A stretch of 5,258 bases of DNA, taken from assembly GCA_002479035.1 (NCBI GenBank), contig DLLA01000157.1, positions 1,805-7,062 on the forward strand, read 5' to 3'. A program made the translations under genes and the position numbers. This document shows, one piece after another, positions 1 through 5,258 of the stretch; position 1 is the first letter of the stretch; each line of letters opens with the position of its first letter. Source of the DNA: Bacteroidales bacterium UBA7574. Its GTDB lineage: Bacteria > Bacteroidota > Bacteroidia > Bacteroidales > Paludibacteraceae. The notes below the pieces were generated by a model. That model saw only the letters and a list, made by a program, of their open reading frames with translations. It had not been told where the DNA came from and did not search any database.

Positions 1-1203
1 CGCGGTATTGCAAGCGCGCAACGTGATTTGTTCACGCAACTTGCCCAAATGGAAACACTCGGCAAAAGTGCCTTGGGGCGTTGCCCATGCCATCCATACG
101 GTGCCAACAGGCTTTTCGGGCGTGCCGCCATCGGGTCCCGCGATGCCGGATGTGGCAATCGCATAGTCCGTATGAAGGAGTTGGCGCACACCTTCTGCCA
201 TCTGACGTACTACGGGTTCGCTGACTGCACCATACAGATGCAGGTCTTCTGATGATACGCCTAACACATTGTGCTTCACGGAGTTGTCATACGCCACCAC
301 GCTGCCGTAGTAGAAAGCAGACGAGCCAGGGTGCGCATTGAGCAACGCCGCCAATCGTCCGCCCGTGCAACTCTCGGCAGTGGCGATAGTCTGATTGTTG
401 CGTTTGAGTGCTTCACCCACCAGCACCTCAATGGGTTTGTCCTCAGTGGCGAGTACATAGTCTTGAATCAACGGCAAGAGGGTGCGGATTTGCGCATCTA
501 CCGCCTCAAGGGCTACGCCGTAACCGCTCAGACGCAGGCGGATTAGCCCGTCTTTGGGCAGGTAAGCGAGGTGCATTGCAGGTGGCAGCGATGTCTCCCA
601 ATCCTCTATGCGTATTGCCAAAGCAGACTCGGGTATGCCGTGTACCAGCACAGTGCGATGGGTGATTTGCTGCGTCTCCTTGGGCAAGATATGCGCAGAC
701 AGGAATGGTATAATCTGCTCATCCATAGCAATTTGCATCTCATACGGTACACCAGGCATAGATACAAGGCAGTGCCCGTCTTGCAGCCACGCCATCAAAG
801 GCGCAGACCCTACCCTATTCGGCAGGATTGTCGCGTTGGCGGGTACCTGCCATTGCGTCTCTGTCAGGCGGTTGAGCACATCGGGACGCTCCTTGTACAG
901 GTCGTAGATGTGCGTGCGGACCGTCTCATCGGGTACCAAAGTGGTGTGAAAATAATCACACAGCACACGCTTGGTGATGTCGTCCTTCGTGGGACCCAGC
1001 CCGCCTGTGAGCAGTACAATCGGTGCTTTGCCCATAGCGTAATGCACCGCGTCGGCAATCTGCTGCGCATCGTCATGCACGGAGATGTCCTCCAAAACCT
1101 CTACGCCATAGCGGTTGAGACAGGTTGCCATATAGGCAGAATTGGTATCAATGACTTGACCTATAAGCAGTTCGTCGCCAATGGTAATGATAATGGCTTG
1201 CAT
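1..1203 (-). CDS. cinA: CinA-family protein: nicotinamide-nucleotide amidohydrolase with N-terminal MoaB/MogA-like domain (3' end cut by window edge)
   Basis: I read 401 open codons from ATG at 1203 to the window edge, with no stop and no frameshift. The N-terminal COG1058 domain (about residues 1-170) shows GDELLIG at 9-15 followed by DTN at 19-21, and TGGLGPTKDD at 66-75, the usual molybdopterin-binding-like nucleotide site. The C-terminal PncC domain (about 250 onward) has AESCTGG with the expected nucleophile Ser278, and SGIAGPDGGTPEKPVGTV at 352-369. In characterised relatives the C-terminal domain deamidates nicotinamide mononucleotide to nicotinate mononucleotide, salvaging NAD breakdown products, and the N-terminal domain hydrolyses ADP-ribose; the enzyme is cytosolic. 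Full-length CinA proteins run to roughly 410-425 residues, so only a short tail is missing. The start lies 4 bp after the DUF3109 stop codon, with no Shine-Dalgarno sequence, which suggests coupled translation. The older 'competence/damage-inducible' name should not be taken as function here. Confidence 0.95.
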   Translation of the reverse strand, partial: MQAIIITIGDELLIGQVIDTNSAYMATCLNRYGVEVLEDISVHDDAQQIADAVHYAMGKAPIVLLTGGLGPTKDDITKRVLCDYFHTTLVPDETVRTHIYDLYKERPDVLNRLTETQWQVPANATILPNRVGSAPLMAWLQDGHCLVSMPGVPYEMQIAMDEQIIPFLSAHILPKETQQITHRTVLVHGIPESALAIRIEDWETSLPPAMHLAYLPKDGLIRLRLSGYGVALEAVDAQIRTLLPLIQDYVLATEDKPIEVLVGEALKRNNQTIATAESCTGGRLAALLNAHPGSSAFYYGSVVAYDNSVKHNVLGVSSEDLHLYGAVSEPVVRQMAEGVRQLLHTDYAIATSGIAGPDGGTPEKPVGTVWMAWATPQGTFAECFHLGKLREQITLRACNTA

Positions 1204-1207
1204 ATTG

Positions 1208-1786
1208 TTATTGATTTTGTTTCTTCCATTCTTCGGCGGTTAGGGATAGTTCGTCGTACCATGCCTGCCCGAAACGGCGTATGAGCGGCTCTTTGAGAAA
1301 CCGGTACAATGGTATATGCAACTTCTTGCCCAACTGACGTGCGCAATGGCAGATGTCCCAACGGTGGTATTCCACCCCCACATAATCACCTACTTGCGTC
1401 AGGCGAATGGGATACAGGTGGCACGAAATAGGTTTCTTGAAATCTATCCGCCCCGCATTATATGCCTTTTCGATGAGACAATAGCACCAGCCGTTGTGAT
1501 CGGTGCGAGAGAAGACACAGTCTTTGTCGTTGACAATAGAAGTTACCCATTCCCCCGAGGGGTCAAGATACGAGATACCTTGCGCCTCCACGACCGCCCG
1601 CGCCTCCTTGGTCATATCCGGAAGCAATAGCGGCAGTATCTCATTGATTTTCTGCGTTTCCTCTTCCGTCAGCGGAGCACCAGCATCGCCCTCAATACAG
1701 CAGCAACCATGACAGGTGTTGAGGTCGCAGCAGAACTCCTTTTCAAGGACATCAAGGCTGACTAATGTGTTTTGTATCAAGAACAT
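1208..1786 (-). CDS. DUF3109 family cysteine-cluster protein, function unknown
   Basis: This 192-residue protein resembles the DUF3109 proteins common in Bacteroidetes, which are related in style to YkgJ-type cysteine clusters. It has twelve cysteines: C19, C20, C25, C28, C29, C30, C90, C101, C103, C122, C146 and C148. The N-terminal group has the pattern CC-x4-C-x2-CCC and is followed by EGDAGAP at 32-38. Later conserved-looking blocks are TSIVNDKDC (82-90), ISCHLYPIR (120-128), YHRWDIC (140-146) and FLKEPLIR (163-170). The cysteine and histidine spacing suggests a bound metal (zinc or iron-sulfur), but this is inference. No signal peptide or membrane segment is visible, so it is probably cytosolic. 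The ATG at 1786 gives the expected family N-terminus; an AAAGG lies only 2 nt upstream, too close to be a normal ribosome-binding site. It sits 31 bp after the acyltransferase gene and 4 bp before cinA. Confidence 0.9.
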   Translation of the reverse strand: MFLIQNTLVSLDVLEKEFCCDLNTCHGCCCIEGDAGAPLTEEETQKINEILPLLLPDMTKEARAVVEAQGISYLDPSGEWVTSIVNDKDCVFSRTDHNGWCYCLIEKAYNAGRIDFKKPISCHLYPIRLTQVGDYVGVEYHRWDICHCARQLGKKLHIPLYRFLKEPLIRRFGQAWYDELSLTAEEWKKQNQ

Positions 1787-1817
1787 CGCCTTTCACTATT
1801 GCCAAACATATATTTAA

Positions 1818-2699
1818 TCACTTACCATTTTTGCAATCCGCCCGACCCCATTTCCAACGGTTATGGGACCACAGCCATTGCTCGGGCTGCTCAAGGATAT
1901 TGCGCTCTAATTTTTGTGCAAAAGAGAGGGTTATTTCACCATCTGTAGTATTCTTCGGGTCTGCAGTAATGACCTCACAATGCCCACGATAGTAGCCTCG
2001 ACGAGGCGATGTAACGTGCATATAGACAACCGCATACCCGAACTTACGTGCGAGAACCTCGGCGCCATCCAGAAATGCCGTGTCCTGATGCAGAAAAGTA
2101 GTCCATATATGTGCATTGCGCGGTGAAGGTTTCTGGTCTGAGATAAGCCCGATAGAGACAGGCTTGCCCTCATGACGCAGGGCTACCATGCGGCGAAGAA
2201 GTTGGTTCTTCTCTATGCAACCACTACCACCGCGCTTGGCACGCAAAGCGAGCATTGCCTTGTCTGACGATTCACTTTTCAACTTACGATACACATTATA
2301 GTGCAATATATCGGGATTGGTGTAGCGTTTAGCCATATCCGCTGTCCACTCCCAATTACCAATGTGCCCCATGAGCAGCAGAACGCCACCTGTCTGCGCA
2401 AGAATATCCTGCACCTTCTCCACCCCTTCAAACTCAAATCGCTGCTGCATTTCATCTTCTGATATACGGTAGCCATAGATGATTTCGACAATCGCATCTG
2501 AAAAATGATGGTAAAATGCACGCTCTATTTGCTTGCGCTCATGAGCGGATTTCTCAGGAAAAGACAGCCGCAAATTCTTTGCCACTATACCCCGACGATA
2601 ACGAATAACGTAGTACATCAGCGGATACAGGAGTGCATCTGAAAGAAAGTATAATACAGATAATGGCAGCCTACTTAATATGCGAATACAGAATAGCAT
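1818..2699 (-). CDS. lpxL: LpxL/HtrB-family lysophospholipid (lipid A) acyltransferase
   Basis: With the ATG at 2699 the protein has 293 residues, close to the usual 290-310 of this family. An in-frame TTG at 2708 would add three residues, but the ATG is preferred. A hydrophobic N-terminus (about 8-32) should anchor the enzyme to the inner membrane. The catalytic HX4E motif is HIGNWE, His112 to Glu117. Other family blocks are YRK at 137-139, SDQK at 187-190 and WLWSHNRWK at 275-283. LpxL/HtrB enzymes move an acyl chain from acyl-ACP to the lipid A precursor on the cytoplasmic side of the inner membrane. The exact acceptor is inferred: some Bacteroidetes relatives may act on other lipids such as ornithine or glycine lipids, so the gene symbol is a family-level call. 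It follows cdsA by 27 bp on the same strand, consistent with a lipid-synthesis operon. No Shine-Dalgarno sequence is visible upstream. Confidence 0.9.
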   Translation of the reverse strand: MLFCIRILSRLPLSVLYFLSDALLYPLMYYVIRYRRGIVAKNLRLSFPEKSAHERKQIERAFYHHFSDAIVEIIYGYRISEDEMQQRFEFEGVEKVQDILAQTGGVLLLMGHIGNWEWTADMAKRYTNPDILHYNVYRKLKSESSDKAMLALRAKRGGSGCIEKNQLLRRMVALRHEGKPVSIGLISDQKPSPRNAHIWTTFLHQDTAFLDGAEVLARKFGYAVVYMHVTSPRRGYYRGHCEVITADPKNTTDGEITLSFAQKLERNILEQPEQWLWSHNRWKWGRADCKNGK

Positions 2700-2726
2700 A
2701 ACAAACAAAATACATTCGCACTATTT

Positions 2727-3566
2727 TTACACAACATCTGCAAGATATACAAAGAAGAAATATACAGCAGGTGTTGCTAACAAAAGACTATCAAAACGGT
2801 CTAATACACCACCATGCCCGGGCAAGAAACGACCGGAGTCTTTGACCCCGATAGTACGTTTGAAAAGGCTCTCCATAAGGTCGCCGAGTGTACCGAAAAC
2901 GGCAACTACAAATGCAAAGAGGAGACTATCCGCCAGTGGGTACGCCGTGAGGTGCATAGTGTCTGTCCACCCTACAAGGTAGAAGATATAGCCCGCGAGC
3001 AAAGCAAATACGATACCGCCGACAAGCCCCTCCCATGACTTGCCAGGGCTGACGCGCGGAAACATCTTGTGATTGCCCCCTTTGCGTTTTGCCATCAGCG
3101 ATCCCACGCAATATGCACCGGAGTCGTTGACCCAGATAGTGATGAAGAGGGCGAGAAGAACATATTTGTTGTAGAAAAGTATGCCATTCATCAAGGAAAA
3201 CGGCAAGGCTATCATCATGAGGCTTGTCCAAAGGTTGCCCCAATTCCGAATAGGCGTAGTGGGGTTGCGGAAGAGTTCCAGCAACATGGCTGCCATCGTG
3301 AAGAACACAAACCCGCCAACAAGAAGCACCGACAACTCCTCCTCCGAAAAATAAAAATAGGACTCTCCGAACAGCAACGCGGCAGCACCTGTAGCACAGA
3401 CCGTCAAGCCATTATATGATTGCATAAGATGGTGATATTCACGCACAGCGAGACTCGTGATAACCATAAAAAGAAGTCCGAAAAAGGCAGGATGCACCAA
3501 AATGGAAGCCACCACAAGTGCCACATATACAGTCCCCGAGAGAGTTCGTTGCCAAAAATTGCTCAT
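2727..3566 (-). CDS. cdsA: Phosphatidate cytidylyltransferase (CDP-diacylglycerol synthase)
   Basis: CdsA converts phosphatidic acid and CTP to CDP-diacylglycerol and pyrophosphate, the branch point for membrane phospholipids, in the inner membrane. The 279-residue protein is strongly hydrophobic with about seven or eight likely membrane segments, starting with a pair at roughly 11-40. The family signature is complete at 233-259: Ser233, Lys236-Arg237, Lys242-Asp243, PGHGG at 249-253, Asp256-Arg257 and Asp259. NDSGAY (147-152) and SPGKSWEG (173-180) are also typical. I chose ATG 3566 (MSNFWQRTL); the frame stays open further upstream to a TTG at 3629, but that stretch overlaps the promoter and encodes nothing family-like. 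The gene is first in a probable four-gene operon. Its leader would be about 26-30 nt, with no Shine-Dalgarno sequence. Confidence 0.96.
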   Translation of the reverse strand: MSNFWQRTLSGTVYVALVVASILVHPAFFGLLFMVITSLAVREYHHLMQSYNGLTVCATGAAALLFGESYFYFSEEELSVLLVGGFVFFTMAAMLLELFRNPTTPIRNWGNLWTSLMMIALPFSLMNGILFYNKYVLLALFITIWVNDSGAYCVGSLMAKRKGGNHKMFPRVSPGKSWEGLVGGIVFALLAGYIFYLVGWTDTMHLTAYPLADSLLFAFVVAVFGTLGDLMESLFKRTIGVKDSGRFLPGHGGVLDRFDSLLLATPAVYFFFVYLADVV

Positions 3567-3594
3567 ATTGATTAGTTGTTTTCTGCTCAAACAA

Positions 3595-3626
3595 TTTGCA
3601 AAGATAAGGCATTTTTCGTAATTTTG
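3595..3626 (+). promoter_or_regulatory. Bacteroidetes-type promoter for the acidic-protein gene
   Basis: On the plus strand TTTG at 3595-3598, a 20-bp spacer and TAATTTTG at 3619-3626 match the -33/-7 consensus exactly. Transcription would begin near 3630-3634, leaving a leader of about 35-40 nt before ATG 3669. The leader is AT-rich without a Shine-Dalgarno sequence. The -33 box directly abuts the -7 box of the cdsA promoter, and its -7 box directly abuts the cdsA -33 TTG. Confidence 0.78.
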
Positions 3627-3629
3627 CAA
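3599..3629 (-). promoter_or_regulatory. Bacteroidetes-type promoter for cdsA and the downstream cluster
   Basis: On the minus strand the -7 box TATCTTTG lies at 3606-3599, an exact match to TAnnTTTG. The -33 TTG lies at 3629-3627 with a 20-bp spacer, within the usual 19-21 bp. Transcription would begin near 3592-3595, giving a leader of roughly 26-30 nt before ATG 3566. Its elements are interleaved with those of the opposing promoter at 3595-3626. The call rests on consensus and position only. Confidence 0.8.
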
Positions 3630-3668
3630 GCGGTAAAAGAAATAACCACAAAATACACCTTATTATAT

Positions 3669-4019
3669 ATGGATGCAAATATCGAACTGAGTCTTTTGGA
3701 CGCAGAAGAAAAAGAGGAATTGGAGTATATTTGGAACTTGATTCCCGAAGAAGACAAACGCGGAATGAGCAAGTCGGATGTGCTGTTGGTACTTGACCTG
3801 ATGGACGATTTTCTGAACGAGAAAGGGCTTCTCGAAGAGGACGAACAGACAGGAGAGGTTACTTACTTGGAAGGCGAAGTGGACGAGACCGAGCAGTTGG
3901 AGTACCTGCTCAACGCCGTGGCTGAAGAGGGAACACTGCTGACGCGCGTACAACTGCAACTGATACTGGACGCAGAGATGCAATACGGATTAGAGAAGGG
4001 TTGGTACGAGGACGAGTGA
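3669..4019 (+). CDS. Highly acidic 116-residue protein with an internal duplication, function unknown
   Basis: I do not recognise a named family, although it has the look of an uncharacterised conserved Bacteroidales protein. ATG 3669 is chosen because it sits a normal distance downstream of a clear promoter; the frame stays open to a TTG at 3576, but that would run through the promoter. By my count 35 of 116 residues are Asp or Glu and only 7 are Lys or Arg, so the protein is strongly negative. It has no signal peptide, membrane segment or cysteine. Residues 13-58 and 72-116 align with each other at about 15 identities in 45 positions with one single-residue gap: LEY-x2-N (18-23 and 77-82), EE (27-28 and 86-87), a hydrophobic-LD block (40-43 and 98-101) and EKG (51-53 and 109-111). 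The two copies look helical and are joined by an acidic linker. It is divergent from cdsA and convergent with the M23 gene. The role is unknown; a small soluble interaction module is only a guess. Confidence 0.8.
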   Translation: MDANIELSLLDAEEKEELEYIWNLIPEEDKRGMSKSDVLLVLDLMDDFLNEKGLLEEDEQTGEVTYLEGEVDETEQLEYLLNAVAEEGTLLTRVQLQLILDAEMQYGLEKGWYEDE

Positions 4020-4043
4020 ACTGACAAAGGACAAGACCCGACC

Positions 4044-4076
4044 TATAACTAACATATAATCAACATATAACAAAAA
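4044..4076. repeat. Three tandem copies of an 11-bp TATAA-containing unit
   Basis: The units are TATAACTAACA (4044-4054), TATAATCAACA (4055-4065) and TATAACAAAAA (4066-4076). TATAA recurs with an exact 11-bp period, close to one helical turn. It occupies the 75-bp gap (4020-4094) between two convergent genes, where I see no convincing stem-loop terminator. It may be a small slippage repeat with no function. Confidence 0.7.
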
Positions 4077-4094
4077 CCACGTGCACTATCGGAG

Positions 4095-5075
4095 TTAATC
4101 AAGCATTTGTCCGAAGTTGTTGGACAGCTGCACCATTTGGTCGTACTCCTCGGGCGAAAGGTCGTAGAAATAATAGTTGCGCGGGTCTATGGGCTTGTCA
4201 TTGTAGCGCACTTCGTAGTGAAGGTGCGGACCTGTTGACTTACCTGTATTACCGACCAATGCAATAATGTCAGAACGGTGCACTTTCTGCCCTTCGCGCA
4301 CCAACGACTTGAACAAGTGCCCATAGAGCGTCTTGTACCCATAGCCGTGGTCAAGAATCACAGTATTGCCATACCCCTGTTTCCACCCCACAAAGACGAC
4401 TTTGGCATTGCCCGTTGCATAGACCTCGGTGCCGACAGGGGCAGTGAAGTCCATACCGGCGTGGAACTTGCGCACATGATAGACAGGGTCGATACGCACG
4501 CCATAGCCCGATGCAACACGTTTGAGGTCCTTGTTGAGGACGGGTTGAATGGCAGGGATATTCTCCATGCGGATTTCCTGAGCCTTTGCCATATCCAATA
4601 CATCGTCGTAGGACTTCGCCTGCACATACATTTCCTTTTCGAGAACATCCACCTTGAGCGACAAGTCCGCAGACAACTGATTGTTAGTCATTTGCGCTAT
4701 CTGCTCATAGTATGAAATTTTGCGTTGCGCCCCCTGCCGAATGCTCAGCGGAATAGGTTCTGCGCCAAACAAGACACGGTAGAGATTGTCATCGCGCTGC
4801 TGCAGGTCGGTCATCACCAACTGCATTTGGTCCACCTGCTTGTTGAGCATCTCTAATTGTGATGAGAGGGCGTCTTTTTCGCGCTGTAACTGTTTCTCGC
4901 GCGGTGAGGGGAAGAATGTCAAGAAAAGGTATAAAAAGATGATACCCAATACAATACCACTCAATATATATATGCCGCTTTGGCGCAACCAATAGCGTAT
5001 TCCATGCTCCACTTGCTCAAGAGCAAGGGTGTCAGGATTGATGCGAAACTTCTTTTTGCGCTTGATTATCTTCAT
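4095..5075 (-). CDS. Membrane-anchored M23 family metallopeptidase (LytM-type peptidoglycan endopeptidase)
   Basis: The 326-residue protein has a basic cytoplasmic N-terminus (KIIKRKKKF), one membrane segment at about 33-55, a charged, probably coiled-coil stretch at about 57-100, a second helical region near 120-170 and a C-terminal M23 domain at about 186-298. The zinc ligands appear intact: HAGMD gives His205 and Asp209, and HLH gives His284 and His286. YGH at 251-253 is also typical. The topology puts the catalytic domain in the periplasm, where M23 enzymes cut peptide cross-links of peptidoglycan. The intact ligands argue for an active enzyme, not an EnvC/NlpD-like activator that has lost them, although the coiled coil is reminiscent of EnvC. 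The tail after about 303 is acidic and probably helical. ATG 5075 gives a short leader of about 26-30 nt behind a strong promoter match. The true substrate and its partners in division or growth cannot be told from sequence. Confidence 0.93.
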   Translation of the reverse strand: MKIIKRKKKFRINPDTLALEQVEHGIRYWLRQSGIYILSGIVLGIIFLYLFLTFFPSPREKQLQREKDALSSQLEMLNKQVDQMQLVMTDLQQRDDNLYRVLFGAEPIPLSIRQGAQRKISYYEQIAQMTNNQLSADLSLKVDVLEKEMYVQAKSYDDVLDMAKAQEIRMENIPAIQPVLNKDLKRVASGYGVRIDPVYHVRKFHAGMDFTAPVGTEVYATGNAKVVFVGWKQGYGNTVILDHGYGYKTLYGHLFKSLVREGQKVHRSDIIALVGNTGKSTGPHLHYEVRYNDKPIDPRNYYFYDLSPEEYDQMVQLSNNFGQMLD

Positions 5076-5107
5076 CCAATCTAATTGCCACTATATCGTT
5101 TAGCCTG

Positions 5108-5139
5108 CAAAGTTAGCAAAAGAATATCACTTTTGCAAA
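5108..5139 (-). promoter_or_regulatory. Bacteroidetes-type promoter for the M23 peptidase gene
   Basis: On the minus strand the -33 TTTG lies at 5139-5136 and the -7 TAACTTTG at 5115-5108, with a 20-bp spacer. Both elements match consensus exactly. Transcription would begin near 5101-5104, about 26-30 nt before ATG 5075. The leader has no Shine-Dalgarno sequence. Confidence 0.8.
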
Positions 5140-5238
5140 TCTTTCTTGCTGGCAGCAGGAAAACAGCATCAAACGTTAGTGTTTTTATACTTTGTTGGGT
5201 TTATAATATTATGCTTTGTTTTTATAAATAGCACTCTG
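5140..5238. other. AT-rich intergenic stretch upstream of the M23 promoter
   Basis: No coding frame, RNA gene or full consensus promoter is visible here. The only structure I note is a perfect 10-bp palindrome, ATAATATTAT, at 5203-5212, which is common by chance in AT-rich DNA. The neighbouring gene to the right lies beyond the window. Confidence 0.5.
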
Positions 5239-5239
5239 G

Positions 5240-5258
5240 GGACGCGGACGCCTCGTCC
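5240..5258. repeat. GC-rich inverted repeat at the window edge, probably truncated
   Basis: GGACG (5240-5244) can pair with CGTCC (5254-5258) around a 9-base loop, and GGACGC is also directly repeated at 5240-5245 and 5246-5251. The stem would lengthen if the next bases outside the window are CC. It stands out sharply from the AT-rich sequence at 5160-5230. It could be part of a terminator or of a dispersed intergenic repeat; the cut edge prevents a decision. Confidence 0.45.

Noticed and set aside
271..546. A plus-strand open frame of 91 codons.
   Set aside because: It is antisense to the PncC domain of cinA and has no protein-like motifs.
571..1284. A 237-codon open frame on the plus strand.
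   Set aside because: It lies wholly antisense to cinA and the end of the DUF3109 gene, whose motifs are unmistakable. The translation shows no recognisable domain.
3069..3419. A 116-codon plus-strand open frame.
   Set aside because: It is antisense to cdsA, is rich in Arg, His and Gln as expected of a complement of a membrane protein gene, and has no promoter.
3567..3629. N-terminal extension of CdsA to a TTG start.
   Set aside because: It would begin at the -33 box and run through the -7 box of the cdsA promoter; the family N-terminus begins at ATG 3566.
3576..3668. N-terminal extension of the acidic protein to a TTG start.
   Set aside because: The stretch overlaps both divergent promoters and lacks the acidic composition of the rest of the protein.
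4020..4094. A bidirectional intrinsic terminator between the convergent genes.
   Set aside because: I could not find a stable stem followed by a T run; the short palindromes CACGTG and GTGCAC are too small to count.
4278..4715. A 145-codon plus-strand open frame.
   Set aside because: It is antisense to the M23 catalytic domain and linker, which have intact motifs; the opposing frame is a by-product.
5187..5218. Plus-strand promoter for a gene beyond the right edge.
   Set aside because: ATACTTTG and ATGCTTTG resemble the -7 box but fail its leading TA, and neither has a -33 element at the right spacing.
1..5258. CRISPR array, tRNA, insertion sequence or defence genes.
   Set aside because: No spaced direct repeats, cloverleaf, transposase motifs or defence-type domains were seen on either strand.

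Overview
The window looks like a chromosomal housekeeping segment from a member of the Bacteroidota, most likely order Bacteroidales. Two things support this. First, three promoters fit the Bacteroidetes -33/-7 type (TTG or TTTG, a 20-bp spacer, then TAnnTTTG), and translation starts have AT-rich leaders without a well-placed Shine-Dalgarno sequence. Second, the gene content fits: a DUF3109 cysteine-cluster protein, a CdsA, an LpxL/HtrB-type acyltransferase and a membrane-anchored M23 peptidase, all of the kind seen in that phylum. I cannot name a genus from this sequence.

Layout. Positions 1-3566 are one minus-strand cluster, transcribed right to left: cdsA (3566-2727), an LpxL-like acyltransferase (2699-1818), a DUF3109 protein (1786-1208) and cinA (1203 to beyond position 1). 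The gaps are 27, 31 and 4 bp, so the four genes are probably one operon read from the promoter at 3599-3629. cinA is cut by the window edge and lacks only its last few residues. Positions 3669-4019 hold one plus-strand gene for a very acidic 116-residue protein of unknown function. It is divergent from cdsA, and the two promoters are interleaved in 35 bp. Positions 4020-4094 are a short convergent gap with three tandem copies of an 11-bp TATAA-containing unit. Positions 4095-5075 (minus) encode a membrane-anchored, coiled-coil M23 metallopeptidase with its own promoter at 5108-5139. Positions 5140-5258 hold no gene that I can support, and end in a GC-rich inverted repeat cut by the window edge.

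Function. CdsA makes CDP-diacylglycerol for phospholipids, the LpxL-like enzyme acylates lipid A or a related lipid, and the M23 enzyme probably trims peptidoglycan, so most of the window concerns the cell envelope. CinA (NAD by-product salvage) and DUF3109 (unknown, probably metal-binding) share the lipid operon without an obvious biochemical link.

I see no mobile element, CRISPR array, RNA gene or defence system. The points most worth a second look are the internal duplication in the acidic protein, the interleaved divergent promoters, and the cysteine-rich DUF3109 protein inside a lipid operon.
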